Below, piece after piece: positions 1 through 8,948 of a stretch of 64,000 nucleotides of DNA (its first letter is position 1; the number at the start of each line of letters is the position of its first letter). Source of the DNA: Paeniglutamicibacter psychrophenolicus (GTDB lineage: Bacteria; Actinomycetota; Actinomycetes; Actinomycetales; Micrococcaceae); assembly GCF_030812255.1 (NCBI RefSeq), contig NZ_JAUSSH010000001.1:310001-374000 (forward strand). The letters run 5' to 3'. The notes under the pieces were generated by a model that was given only the letters and a program-made list of their open reading frames with translations, had not been told where the DNA came from and did not search any database. The translations under genes were made by a program, and so were the position numbers.

Positions 1-2
1 GC

Positions 3-326
3 AACTTCATCGTGGAGGTCGGCAACGCACTTTTTGGCTTCGACACCGACAGCGGCTCGATCTTCGGATACCTGACGAGCCGGGGCGTGGACCTGACCCG
101 GGGCAGGCACGTGATTGATGCGGTCGGCGCGGACGCGACCGACGCCGAGCTGTTGGGCGTGGAGCCGGGCTCGGCACTGCTGCGCGAGCACCGGCTGACC
201 TATGCGGCCGACGGACGCATCCTTGAATGCTCTGATGACCGGTACCTGCCGCACCTTGCGAACTTCGTCATCGAAAACACCAGGACAGCCAGGGCCGCGT
301 TGGTGCGTGTCCCGCTGGTCGCCTGA
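3..326 (+). CDS. GntR-family regulator, UTRA ligand-binding domain (5' truncated by window edge)
   Basis: The frame is open from the first bases of the window, so this is the C-terminal 107 residues of a longer protein. The visible part reads as a UTRA domain, the effector-binding half of HutC-type GntR repressors, with a hydrophobic core, a VEPGSALLREHRLTY stretch and a final LECSDDRYLPH strand. The DNA-binding half lies outside the window. It ends 31 bp before a phosphonatase-like hydrolase on the same strand, so the two are probably co-transcribed. UTRA regulators next to phosphonate genes (PhnF-like) usually control them; that role is inferred here. Family confident, ligand unknown. Confidence 0.8.
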   Translation, partial: NFIVEVGNALFGFDTDSGSIFGYLTSRGVDLTRGRHVIDAVGADATDAELLGVEPGSALLREHRLTYAADGRILECSDDRYLPHLANFVIENTRTARAALVRVPLVA

Positions 327-357
327 AACCTGAACCAACAACATAAGGATGAAAACC

Positions 358-1047
358 ATGATTGAACTTGTCGTTTTGGACATGGCCGGCACCACCGTGA
401 ACGAGCACGGGATCGTCTACCGCGCCCTAGAGGACGCGGTCACGGCCACGGGGGCCACCGTGGATGCGGCCGATCTGCAGACCTGGATGGGGGCGGACAA
501 GACCGAGGCCATTGCCGCACTGATGGAACTCGGCGGAGTGAAGGCGGACGCCGACGTCGTTGCCGCGCAGTTCGACCACTTCCGGGCCCTGCTGGCCGAG
601 CGTTACGCGGCGAGCCCGCCGGTGGCCCTGCCGGGCGTCGAGGACGCGCTGCGCGCACTCAAGGCCCGCGGAATCAAGGTAGGCCTGACCACCGGTTTTT
701 CGCGCGATGTTGCCGCACCGATCCTGGAGACGCTGGGCTGGGGGATCGGCGAAGGCCAGCTGCTCGATGCCGTGGTCACCAGCGACGAGGTGGCCGCCGG
801 CCGGCCGGCGCCGTACATGATCCACCGGGTCATGGAGGCCACCGGGGTGCATGATGTACGTGCGGTCGTGGCCGGCGGGGACACCGTGGTCGACCTCCTG
901 GCGGCACACCATGCAGGCGTGCAGGGCCTGGGCGTGCTCACCGGGGCGCTGGGCCGCGAGGAACTCGAGCAGTATCCGCACAGCTGGGTGTTGGAGGGCG
1001 CCAAGAACCTTCCCAGCGTTCTCGGGTCTGCACTAGTCAGCCGCTAA
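358..1047 (+). CDS. Phosphonatase-like HAD hydrolase
   Basis: 229-residue haloacid dehalogenase-superfamily enzyme close to phosphonoacetaldehyde hydrolase (PhnX), which cleaves a C-P bond through a Schiff base. Motif I is LDMAGTTV with nucleophile D8. MGADK places K48 where phosphonatase has its Schiff-base lysine (MGLLK). Motif III is GRPAPYMIHR and motif IV is AGGDTVVDLL. An ATG at 349 is possible, but the AAGG at 345-348 is well spaced only for the ATG at 358. It probably belongs to the 'phosphonatase-like' branch, whose substrate is unsettled. The upstream GntR/UTRA regulator suggests phosphonate-responsive control. No phosphonate transporter or aminotransferase is visible. A terminator follows at 1066. 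Confidence 0.8.
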   Translation: MIELVVLDMAGTTVNEHGIVYRALEDAVTATGATVDAADLQTWMGADKTEAIAALMELGGVKADADVVAAQFDHFRALLAERYAASPPVALPGVEDALRALKARGIKVGLTTGFSRDVAAPILETLGWGIGEGQLLDAVVTSDEVAAGRPAPYMIHRVMEATGVHDVRAVVAGGDTVVDLLAAHHAGVQGLGVLTGALGREELEQYPHSWVLEGAKNLPSVLGSALVSR

Positions 1048-1065
1048 TAATATCGTTTTGGTAAC

Positions 1066-1104
1066 AGCGCCTCGGAGGCCAGCGCGGCTCCCGGGGCGCT
1101 TTTT
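1066..1104 (+). terminator. Rho-independent terminator of the HAD hydrolase gene
   Basis: An imperfect GC-rich hairpin (AGCGCCTCGGAG pairing with CTCCCGGGGCGCT) is followed by five T. It lies 19 bp after the hydrolase stop. Confidence 0.65.
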
Positions 1105-1205
1105 GGCGTGTGATTAACTTTTTTCCATGTTTTGACTAGGTGTTATGCATGTCGATGGGGCTCCCGGCTTGACTCGGCCCCGGGGTGGTGTCGTACGGTC
1201 TTTGA

Positions 1206-2087
<882 letters not shown>

Positions 2088-2123
2088 ACCGGTCCCTCGT
2101 ACGAGCGGACGAACGGCCAGGAG

Positions 2124-2170
2124 GGCTGTTCCCTAGCCAAACCCCCAAGTGGCTAGGGAGCAGTCCTTTT
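2124..2170 (+). terminator. Rho-independent terminator of rpf
   Basis: A 16-bp stem (GGCTGTTCCCTAGCCA with its near-complement, two G-T pairs) is followed by TTTT, 37 bp after the rpf stop. Confidence 0.75.
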
Positions 2171-2208
2171 GCGTGTCCGCTCCCCGACGCCGGGGCCGCG
2201 GGAGCGGC

Positions 2209-3558
2209 TCAGGCGAACGCGAAGACCGGCGGGAAAACGAACACCACCAGGGCCGCCCACAGGCCATAGACGGGCAGGTACCTGGTCTGCCAGTGTTCAA
2301 GCACCGCGAACCGGCACCGGCCGCGCAGGAACCCGGCCGAAAGCCGGGCCGCCCACAGCAGGTGGACAAGCAGCAGCAGGTTCAGCCCCAGCGCGGCGAT
2401 CTTGTTGGGGCTGGATCCGAACTCGGCGATCCTCGCCAGCATGGCGGTGAGCATCACCGCGTCCACGGCCAGCGCCGCCACCAGCAGGACCAGCTGCAGG
2501 ACATCGAAGATGCCCGCCGGAGCCAGCGGCTCGCGCGCCGACAGTGCGTAGAGCAGCAGGCACAGTACCAGCACCAGCACCGCATTCATGAGGATCAGCA
2601 GGCCTCGGTCCACATCGATGAGCCCGCCCGCGGTGGTGAGCACGACCAGCATGGCCAGCAGCATGGCGATGGTCAGCGGCGTGAAGATGCGCGTGAGCAC
2701 CGGGGCGATGTTCTCGATGACATCCTGTTTGGCCTCCACCAGCCAAGCGGCGACCACCAGCGCGCCGGGCACGGCGAAGGGCAGGATCCAGGCCTCCATG
2801 GCCGGTTCCAGGTCCAGGCCCACCAGTTGCAGCACCGCGGCGGTGAGCCCGATGAGCACACCTCCGCCCAGGCCCAGCAGCGTGAAGTAGATGGCCAACT
2901 CGCCGGTGAACCTCACGAAGTCCATGCGCCGCCCGTCGCTTCGCCAGCGCCCGCCGACGTACGCGACCCCGGCCAACAGCCACAGGAGCACCGGGGCATG
3001 CAATGCCGCCAACATCCCGGTGGAACCCTCCGGGGCGAACGGGTAGGCGTTCAGCACCACGGCCAGCGCGGCGAAGGGAACAACCAGCGCGAGCAGAAGC
3101 CGGCCGGAGAGCTGCCGCTTCCACGCGAAGTAGGCGGCCAGGAACGGGAAGACCAGCAGGCCCGCGTTGCGCAACAGCACCTCATCCCCACCCAGCCAGG
3201 AAAGCCCGGCCTTCAGCGCCAGACCCGCACCCACTGCCAGTGACAGCACGACGGCAAGCTCGCGCCATGGCGGAACGCCTGCGGCCGCGGGGTGCTCGGG
3301 GAGCAGCACAAGCTGCTTCCACAGCCTTTCGGAGTGTTCCCGGGCGAACTCGCGTGAAACCGCGTCCAGGTTGCCCATGCGCTTGATGGCCACCAGGAAG
3401 GACTCGTCCTCGTCCAGCCCGCCGGCCCGCCGTTCGGCGATTTGCTCGCGCAGATGGTCCTCGAGCTCGTCGAGGTCCGCGGGCGAGATGGCCCGGCGCC
3501 GGGCGACGTAGCCGCGCCAGTAATCGATCTGGGCTTCGAGCCCCTCTTGGGGTTCCAT
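2209..3558 (-). CDS. Permease-prefix-domain polytopic membrane protein
   Basis: 449-residue protein with a soluble N-terminal region of about 85 residues (LDELEDHLREQI...FLVAIKRMGNLDAVSREFA), typical of the 'permease prefix' helical domain found with PadR regulators. About 10-11 hydrophobic segments follow. Its start overlaps the stop of the PadR gene by one base (TGATG), so the two form a translationally coupled operon. In this arrangement the PadR protein usually represses the membrane protein, often in response to antimicrobials or envelope stress. The transported substrate, if any, cannot be read from the sequence. It is convergent with rpf. Confidence 0.75.
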   Translation of the reverse strand: MEPQEGLEAQIDYWRGYVARRRAISPADLDELEDHLREQIAERRAGGLDEDESFLVAIKRMGNLDAVSREFAREHSERLWKQLVLLPEHPAAAGVPPWRELAVVLSLAVGAGLALKAGLSWLGGDEVLLRNAGLLVFPFLAAYFAWKRQLSGRLLLALVVPFAALAVVLNAYPFAPEGSTGMLAALHAPVLLWLLAGVAYVGGRWRSDGRRMDFVRFTGELAIYFTLLGLGGGVLIGLTAAVLQLVGLDLEPAMEAWILPFAVPGALVVAAWLVEAKQDVIENIAPVLTRIFTPLTIAMLLAMLVVLTTAGGLIDVDRGLLILMNAVLVLVLCLLLYALSAREPLAPAGIFDVLQLVLLVAALAVDAVMLTAMLARIAEFGSSPNKIAALGLNLLLLVHLLWAARLSAGFLRGRCRFAVLEHWQTRYLPVYGLWAALVVFVFPPVFAFA

Positions 3559-3923
3559 CACGCCCACCCCGTTTCCATTGCCGGCGGGAGCTGCGCGTTG
3601 TGCCACACCTGCCGCAGCGCCTTGGCCACCACGCTCCACTGTTCCCGCCGCTCGGCCAGGGCCTCGCGTCCGGACAGAGTGATGGCGTAGTGCTTGCGCC
3701 GGCGCCCGGTCTCGGGGGAGTGGCCCCACCTCGCCTCGAGGTGGCCGAGCCGCTCGAGGCGGTGCAGCAAGGGGTAGAGCATCCCGTCGGTCCATTGCAT
3801 GTCTCCGCCGGAAAGCTCGCCGACCTTCTTGATGATGGCATAGCCGTGCAGCTCGCCCTCTGAGAGGATCCCCAGCACGAGCGGGGTCGCCGATGCGGCG
3901 ACCAGGTCCTTGTCGATGCGCAC
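3558..3923 (-). CDS. PadR-family transcriptional regulator
   Basis: 121-residue winged-helix repressor with the PadR signature: LVLGILSEGELHGYAIIKKV at about residues 15-34, TDGMLYPLLHRLERLGHL as recognition helix and wing, and GRRRKHYAITLSG in the wing. The C-terminal dimerisation helix is short. It is the first gene of a two-gene operon with the membrane protein downstream and probably controls that operon. The ligand is unknown. Confidence 0.88.
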   Translation of the reverse strand: MRIDKDLVAASATPLVLGILSEGELHGYAIIKKVGELSGGDMQWTDGMLYPLLHRLERLGHLEARWGHSPETGRRRKHYAITLSGREALAERREQWSVVAKALRQVWHNAQLPPAMETGWA

Positions 3924-4009
3924 ACTTCCTCCTATACATAGATCTTCTATGTATTGAACGCCCGGGTGTCCCTGAAAGCAAGCGAAGGCGGTTTCGGCTC
4001 AACGACAAA

Positions 4010-4046
4010 GGTCCCGTTGCCCCACCTTGCGGGGGGCAACGGGACC
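4010..4046 (-). terminator. Strong terminator hairpin after the monooxygenase gene
   Basis: A perfect 14-bp stem (GGTCCCGTTGCCCC at 4010-4023 with 4033-4046) has a 9-nt loop. Read on the minus strand it is followed by CCTTTG. It lies 34 bp beyond the monooxygenase stop and also insulates the padR promoter. Confidence 0.75.
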
Positions 4047-4079
4047 TTCGCGAGGCTGCCCGGAGATGGCGCCGGTTGC

Positions 4080-5489
4080 CTACTTGCCCCTGGCCAGGAT
4101 GGCGTTGGCATCCACGGTCGCCATGGCATTGGTGTCCATGTTCTGCGACGGGCCGTTGAGGAAACGCTCCAGCGAGTCGTCCATGGCGTTGATCCAGCGC
4201 GTGTGGTGGATCTCGGCCATGGTTCCGGTGATCACCGAACGGTGGGCCTTGTCGCGGTAGCCCAGGATGTCCTCGGACTTGTGGCGCATCCAGTCCTTGA
4301 ACAGGGTGCTGACGGCATCAAGGTCGAATTCCGGGTAATCGGTCGCGTTGATCAATTCGCGGACGTAGTCGGTCTGGAAATCGGCCTCGGCGTCGTGGTC
4401 GGCCAGGGCGGCCTGCATATCGAGCCAGGACTCGATGTCAGCGGCGCGTTCCTCGGCCGAGGGCATGGCGATCTTGCCGGTCATGACGTCGCGGGCAAAC
4501 CATGCCTGCGCATCGAACATGTTGAAGGTGTAGTACTGGTCCTGTGCGCCCAGGTAGAACAGGTTGGTGTTCTGCTGCCACACCACGCCCTTGTAGAGGT
4601 TTCCCGGGTACAGGACGTTGGGGGAGTTCACCGCCAGGTCCGAGGGCAGGAACGGGTACTTGTGCAGGTAGCCGGTGCACATGATGACAGCATCGAACTC
4701 GCCGCTGGTACCGTCTGCGAAGTGCGCAGTGGTGCCCTCGAAGCGGGTGACCAGCGGACGCTCGACGGTGGTTGAAGGCCAGTCGAATCCCATGGGTCCG
4801 CTGCGGTAGCTCAGGGTGATCGAGGCGGCGCCCATCTTGTGCGCCTGCATGCCGATGTCCTCCGCGGAGTAAGAGGACCCGATCATCAGCAGTCGCTTGC
4901 CGCCGAAGCGCTCGGCCCCGCGGAAGTCGTGGGCGTGCAGCACCTCGCCGGGGAAGGTGTTGATCCGGTCGAACTCCGGGATGTTGGGGGTGGAGAAGTG
5001 CCCGGTGGAGACGACCAGCTTGTCGAAGACATGGGTCTTGGATTCCCCGGTCTTCACGTCTTGGCTGAAGAGCGTGAACTCCTCGGTTGCCTCGTCGTAG
5101 TTGACCCAGCGAACGGCGGTGTTGAACTGGATGTACTTGCGCACGTCGGACTTTTCGACGCGGCCTGCAATGTAGTCGAAGAGGACCTCGCGCGGCGGGA
5201 ACGAGGAAATCGGCCGGCCGAAGTGCTCATCGAAGGTGTAGTCGGAGAACTCCAGGCATTCCTTGGGGCCGTTGGACCACAGGTGCCGGTACATCGACGA
5301 GTGGGCCGATTCCCCCGAGCCGTCGATGCCGGTGTGCCAGCTGTAGTTCCACTGGCCGCCCCAGTCGGACTGCTTTTCGAAGCAAACGATTTCGGGCATG
5401 TCCGCACCCTTGGCGCGCGCGGCCTCAAATGCCCGCAGCTGTGCCATTCCGCTGGGTCCTGCACCAATGATTCCGACTCGCAAGCTCAT
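4080..5489 (-). CDS. tmm: Flavin-containing monooxygenase, trimethylamine-monooxygenase type
   Basis: 469-residue class B flavoprotein monooxygenase. The FAD site is GIIGAGPSG (residues 6-14), the FMO-identifying motif FPGEVLHAHDF is at 179-189, the NADPH loop region GSSYSAED at 204-211, and CTGY at 271-274. Openings such as VCFEKQSDWGGQWNYSW and SMYRHLWSNGPKE closely resemble bacterial Tmm enzymes that oxidise trimethylamine to its N-oxide, so that activity is the best guess; indole- or other amine-oxidising relatives cannot be excluded. The start at 5489 has AGGAG upstream, unlike the ATG 30 bp earlier. It is a single gene with its own terminator and a long, structured leader. No TMAO demethylase or transporter is in the window. 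Confidence 0.85.
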   Translation of the reverse strand: MSLRVGIIGAGPSGMAQLRAFEAARAKGADMPEIVCFEKQSDWGGQWNYSWHTGIDGSGESAHSSMYRHLWSNGPKECLEFSDYTFDEHFGRPISSFPPREVLFDYIAGRVEKSDVRKYIQFNTAVRWVNYDEATEEFTLFSQDVKTGESKTHVFDKLVVSTGHFSTPNIPEFDRINTFPGEVLHAHDFRGAERFGGKRLLMIGSSYSAEDIGMQAHKMGAASITLSYRSGPMGFDWPSTTVERPLVTRFEGTTAHFADGTSGEFDAVIMCTGYLHKYPFLPSDLAVNSPNVLYPGNLYKGVVWQQNTNLFYLGAQDQYYTFNMFDAQAWFARDVMTGKIAMPSAEERAADIESWLDMQAALADHDAEADFQTDYVRELINATDYPEFDLDAVSTLFKDWMRHKSEDILGYRDKAHRSVITGTMAEIHHTRWINAMDDSLERFLNGPSQNMDTNAMATVDANAILARGK

Positions 5490-6225
5490 GCTTTTCTCCT
5501 CATTCCAGGGCCGATTCAATTACCCGTGGCAAAGGGCAATTCGGGACCGCGCCAATGAAAGGCGACAATGGAAGTTCGACCCTTAATAGAGGCAAAGCTC
5601 TCCTCCGAATACGAGGCCCGGCGCTTCGTGCGCCGCAAGGTCAAATGCTCCCGGGCCTCGATCCCCGCAGGGGGGAGAGGCACCGCAATAACAGAAAAGG
5701 ACCGGCAGATAGCGGTCATTGCGGTTCCGAATGAACCAGCGTTCGGCCCGATGTGGGTGGACTGGTTCTCTCTCCATAACAGCAGTAGCGGGCCAATTAG
5801 TCAAATCTTGTGCCCTAATTCAAGGCCGGGAACCCAGCCAAAAACAAGAGTTTCAAATACTTATATGTTGGCATATTGCCCGGGATCCGGGGCCGGGGCA
5901 GCAGCTGGAAAGGCATTCCCGGGCGTCCGCATGCAAAGGTAACAATTTAGACATTGACATGGGTAAATTGACAGATACTGAAATGTTAAATCGTTCTGCC
6001 GGAATAGGTTGCCGCAGGCGTTGTGGCGGATTTCGGACCAGGACCAAGCGCGTATGCTGACCCGGAGCGCAGCTTGGGGCAGCTTCCTTCTGCACCGGAT
6101 GTTGCCGCCGGTATCGCTCCGGCCGACGGATTCCCCTTCACTGTCCACTTTGGGTTTGGCAGGGTCTTGTTTGGTGGCGTCCCGGGGATGCCGCGGCAGG
6201 GCGGCCACCCCGGGACACGTGGTGG
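5490..6225. other. Intergenic region with no convincing gene
   Basis: Between the monooxygenase start and the SRPBCC gene end (735 bp). The section nearest the monooxygenase carries a structured element at 5598-5679. The stretch from about 5800 to 6000 is visibly AT-richer than its surroundings and contains TTGACA-like hexamers on the + strand, but no gene follows them. The short open frames here have no recognisable protein features. Confidence 0.6.
5598..5679 (-). promoter_or_regulatory. Structured leader element upstream of the monooxygenase gene
   Basis: Three nested pairings fit a three-way junction. The closing stem is CTCTCC (5598-5603) with GGAGAG (5674-5679). The long arm is CGAGGCCCGG (5612-5621) with CCGGGCCTCG (5651-5660), a perfect 10 bp. 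A small hairpin CCCC-GCA-GGGG lies at 5663-5673. It sits about 110-190 nt before the monooxygenase start, in its 5' leader on the minus strand. It matches no riboswitch class I know. Function is inferred from structure and position only. Confidence 0.4.
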
Positions 6226-6699
6226 TCAGCGGGCGGAGAGCAGGGCCTCCAGCCGTTGGTAGCCCTGCGACATGCCCTCTTCCATTCCCGAGGCGGCCAT
6301 GCCGTCCCGAGCCTCTTGGGTCGGGTAGACGGAGTGGCCCACCAGCCGGCAGCGGTTGCCCTCCAATGCTTCGAAGCGCATGTAATCCATGGCAACGACG
6401 TCGGGGTATCCGTCGAACTCGAAGGTCTGGATGGCGAACTCGTTCTCGCGCACGGTGTGGAACACCCCGCTGAAGCCGTAGGTTCCTGATTCATCGGAAT
6501 GGGCGTACTTATAGGAGCCTCCGGTGCGGAAGTCGTAGTGCTCGACTTCCATCTTCATGTTGTTCGGCCCAAGCCATTGGGCGACGAGGGCCGGATCGCG
6601 ATGCGCCTCGAACACGGCGTCAACGGGGAAATCGAACTCCCGGGTGAAATCAATGAAGGGCGCGCCTTCGGGGACGGTGAGGTTCAATGGGTTGCTCAT
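6226..6699 (-). CDS. SRPBCC-family protein (AHSA1-like)
   Basis: 157-residue START/Bet v1-fold protein of the activator-of-Hsp90-ATPase-1-like group. Supporting motifs are FDFPVDAVFEAHRDPALVAQWLGP at the N-terminus, a GGSY beta strand, and GMEEGMSQGYQRLEALL at the C-terminal helix. It is the second gene of an operon with an ArsR-type regulator 18 bp upstream. This ArsR + SRPBCC arrangement is very common; the ligand of the hydrophobic pocket is generally unknown. Confidence 0.85.
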   Translation of the reverse strand: MSNPLNLTVPEGAPFIDFTREFDFPVDAVFEAHRDPALVAQWLGPNNMKMEVEHYDFRTGGSYKYAHSDESGTYGFSGVFHTVRENEFAIQTFEFDGYPDVVAMDYMRFEALEGNRCRLVGHSVYPTQEARDGMAASGMEEGMSQGYQRLEALLSAR

Positions 6700-6717
6700 G
6701 ATGAGACTTTCCTGGAA

Positions 6718-7053
6718 TTATCCGCGGCGTGCGGAATGCTTTTGGAGCACGGCATCCAAGCGGTCGTATTTTGCCTCGGCAAGTATCCTGTACTTGTCGA
6801 TCCAGCCGGTCAGTTCCGTGAGAAGTGCAGGATTCAAGTGGACCGGGCGGCGTTGCGCCTCGCGTGTGCGGGTCACCAAGTGCGCCTGTTCCAGGACCTG
6901 AATGTGCTTCGAGATGCCTTGGATGGACATCTTGAACGGTTCGGCGAGTTCGTTGACGGTGGCCGGTCCGGCCGAGAGCCGGACGATGATTTGCCTCCGT
7001 GTCGGGTCAGCGAGGGCGAGGAACGCCCTGTTGAGGTCTTGCTCGTCAAACAT
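6718..7053 (-). CDS. ArsR-family winged-helix regulator
   Basis: 111-residue repressor. LADPTRRQIIVRLSAGPATV and MSIQGISKHIQVLEQAHLV form the ArsR winged helix; the metal-binding ELCVC-type cysteines are absent, as usual for the group that pairs with SRPBCC proteins. It leads the operon and is preceded by a perfect inverted repeat at 7076-7093, its probable own operator. Autoregulation is inferred. Confidence 0.9.
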   Translation of the reverse strand: MFDEQDLNRAFLALADPTRRQIIVRLSAGPATVNELAEPFKMSIQGISKHIQVLEQAHLVTRTREAQRRPVHLNPALLTELTGWIDKYRILAEAKYDRLDAVLQKHSARRG

Positions 7054-7075
7054 CGCGTATTCAACTCATTTCTTT

Positions 7076-7093
7076 ATCAACCTTTCGGTTGAT
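7076..7093 (-). promoter_or_regulatory. Inverted-repeat operator of the ArsR/SRPBCC operon
   Basis: Perfect palindrome ATCAACC-TTTC-GGTTGAT, centred about 32 bp before the ArsR start, where it would cover the promoter or transcription start. CAACC/GGTTG half sites are typical for this regulator group. Confidence 0.6.
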
Positions 7094-7244
7094 TACAAGA
7101 TTGCTCCGATGCCCTTCCGTAGTCAAGGGGTGGACCAGGGAAATCTGGGAAATTTCCCGATCCGGCACAATTCAAGACCCAGCCTGTGCGGGTGTTGCCA
7201 TGGGGAATCTCCCGGGCAGCACCCGCGACCAGGCGCGGCTCCAT

Positions 7245-8069
7245 TTATGCGACAGAGCGCATGAACTCGCGTGCAGCGGCGGCATGGCGCCCCTGGATTC
7301 CAAGGAACAGCTCTGCGCTTCGGTGTCCGGGCCAATTGCCGGGCAGGTAGTCCTCGGGCAAGCCGGGGTCCAGATAGGGGATGGTACGCCAGGAGTCGAT
7401 GGCGCGAACGTAGGCCGCGAAGCTGTCGCCGGCGCTCGGGAAACCGGTCTCGGCCATCGCCCCGTTCTGTTCGAGGAACATCTGGTGCAGAGCGGCCAAC
7501 GCATCCAGGTCCCACCATGCTGCGGCCAGGGCCCGCGGCGTGCCGGTGAACTCCAGGGTGTTGGAGACAATGATGGTCGCGTGGTCCTCCAGGCCGAGCA
7601 CGCGCAGGATCTCCCACACCTCGGCGCGCAGGTAGTCCGGGAAGATCCACAGCCCCGGGGCCACCAACCCGCCACCGATACCCTGCAGGTACTTGCGCAG
7701 TTGGTGGCGGCGTTCGCGTTCGGACTCCGGAATGGAGTAGGAGGCCAGGCACCACGAGTCGTCCGCGCCCATGGAACGCGGCTCGAAGATGCGCCGATCC
7801 CCGCGGGCCAGGATGCGTTCGCCGGTGGCCGTGAGCTCGAGCCCCGAAACCCCGTCGCGTTCCCGTTGCTCCAGTATCCCCTTCTTCTTCAGGCGTGAGA
7901 TCGCCGTCCGGGTCACCTGCGCCTTGGTGCCCAGGGCGTCCATCAGCGCGATCAGGTGCGCCGAGGAGATCCAGCCGCCCAATTCGCGCAGGTACAGACC
8001 CACGATGGTGCGCACCAGGGAAGTGGTGCTGCCCGGGCGGGCATCGAGGTCATCGAGTTCGGAAAGCAC
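7245..8069 (-). CDS. PaaX-family transcriptional regulator
   Basis: 274-residue protein with the PaaX layout: an N-terminal winged helix (TSLVRTIVGLYLRELGGWIS, then VTRTAISRLKKKGILE), a middle domain (RRIFEPRSMGADDSWCLASY, RRHQLRKYLQGIGGG) and the PaaX C-terminal domain (AWWDLDALAALHQMF). PaaX proteins repress aromatic-acid catabolism in response to CoA thioesters. Here it lies 9 bp after tryptophan 2,3-dioxygenase in one operon, so control of tryptophan/kynurenine breakdown is a likely role. It starts with GTG. Confidence 0.85.
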   Translation of the reverse strand: MLSELDDLDARPGSTTSLVRTIVGLYLRELGGWISSAHLIALMDALGTKAQVTRTAISRLKKKGILEQRERDGVSGLELTATGERILARGDRRIFEPRSMGADDSWCLASYSIPESERERRHQLRKYLQGIGGGLVAPGLWIFPDYLRAEVWEILRVLGLEDHATIIVSNTLEFTGTPRALAAAWWDLDALAALHQMFLEQNGAMAETGFPSAGDSFAAYVRAIDSWRTIPYLDPGLPEDYLPGNWPGHRSAELFLGIQGRHAAAAREFMRSVA

Positions 8070-8078
8070 GTGTCTGGG

Positions 8079-8948
8079 CTACTTGCCGATCTCGGTGCGC
8101 ACGGCGTACAGCTCCGGGAAGAACGTGAGATCCAGGGCGCGCTTGAGGAAATCGACGCCGGAGGATCCGCCCGTGCCCTTCTTGAAGCCGATGGTGCGCT
8201 GCACGACGCGCATGTGGCGGAAGCGCCAGGCCTGGAAGTTGTCCTCCAGGTCGACGAGGTCCTCGCAGGCCTGGTAGAGGCTCCACGTGGTGTCGTCGGA
8301 TTCGTAGATGTCCTTGTAGATGGGCACCAGGGCCTCGTGGAACACCCATGGCTTGGTGACGTCGCGGCCCAGGATTTCCTCGGGAATCGCATATCCGGAG
8401 CGGGCCAGTGCATGCAGGAAGGCGTCGTAGACGGTCGGTTCGTGCAGGACCTGGGTGAGCAGCTGGTGCGCCTCCGGATCGGATTCGAAGACCTTGAGCA
8501 TGCCCTCGTGCTTGTTGCCCAGGATGAACTCGACGGCCCGGTACTGGAAGGACTGGAAGCCGGAGGACGATCCGAGGAAGCCGCGGAACTGTGCATACTC
8601 GCGCGGGGTCAGTGTGGCCAGCACCGCCCACTGCTCGGTGAGGGTCTTTTGGATGTGCTTGACGCGGGCCAGGCATTTAAGGGACTTGCCGATTTCGTCG
8701 TTGTCCATCAGCCGGCGCGACTCCATGAGCTCATGCAGCATCAGCTTGAGCCAGAGTTCGCTCGTCTGGTGCTGGATGATGAACAGCATTTCGTCGTGGT
8801 GCTCGGGAACGCTGACCGGGTGCTGGGCCGAGAGCAGGCGCTCGAGGTCCAAGTAGCTTCCATAGGACATGGCGTTGTGGAAGTCGGTGCGGACGGTGTC
8901 TTCGATTTCGCGTGCACCCTCGGGTGTCTGTGCGTGTGGGCAGGCCAT
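8079..8948 (-). CDS. kynA: Tryptophan 2,3-dioxygenase
   Basis: 289-residue haem dioxygenase that opens the indole ring of L-tryptophan to N-formylkynurenine, the first step of the kynurenine pathway. Family motifs are clear: HDEMLFIIQHQTSELWLKL with substrate-pocket H60, haem ligand H245 in FRHMRVVQRTIG, and the GTGGSSG loop near 259-264. Length is normal for the bacterial enzyme. It leads an operon with a PaaX regulator. No kynureninase or formamidase lies nearby, so the rest of the pathway must be elsewhere. The region just upstream holds TTGACG and a GATACTGATAC repeat that may be promoter or operator. Confidence 0.95.
   Translation of the reverse strand: MACPHAQTPEGAREIEDTVRTDFHNAMSYGSYLDLERLLSAQHPVSVPEHHDEMLFIIQHQTSELWLKLMLHELMESRRLMDNDEIGKSLKCLARVKHIQKTLTEQWAVLATLTPREYAQFRGFLGSSSGFQSFQYRAVEFILGNKHEGMLKVFESDPEAHQLLTQVLHEPTVYDAFLHALARSGYAIPEEILGRDVTKPWVFHEALVPIYKDIYESDDTTWSLYQACEDLVDLEDNFQAWRFRHMRVVQRTIGFKKGTGGSSGVDFLKRALDLTFFPELYAVRTEIGK

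Noticed and set aside
5590-5730. Glycine riboswitch on the + strand
   Set aside because: Some pieces (GGAGAG and AAAAGGAC-like stretches) recall it, but the order and conserved core do not match, and no gene follows on that strand.
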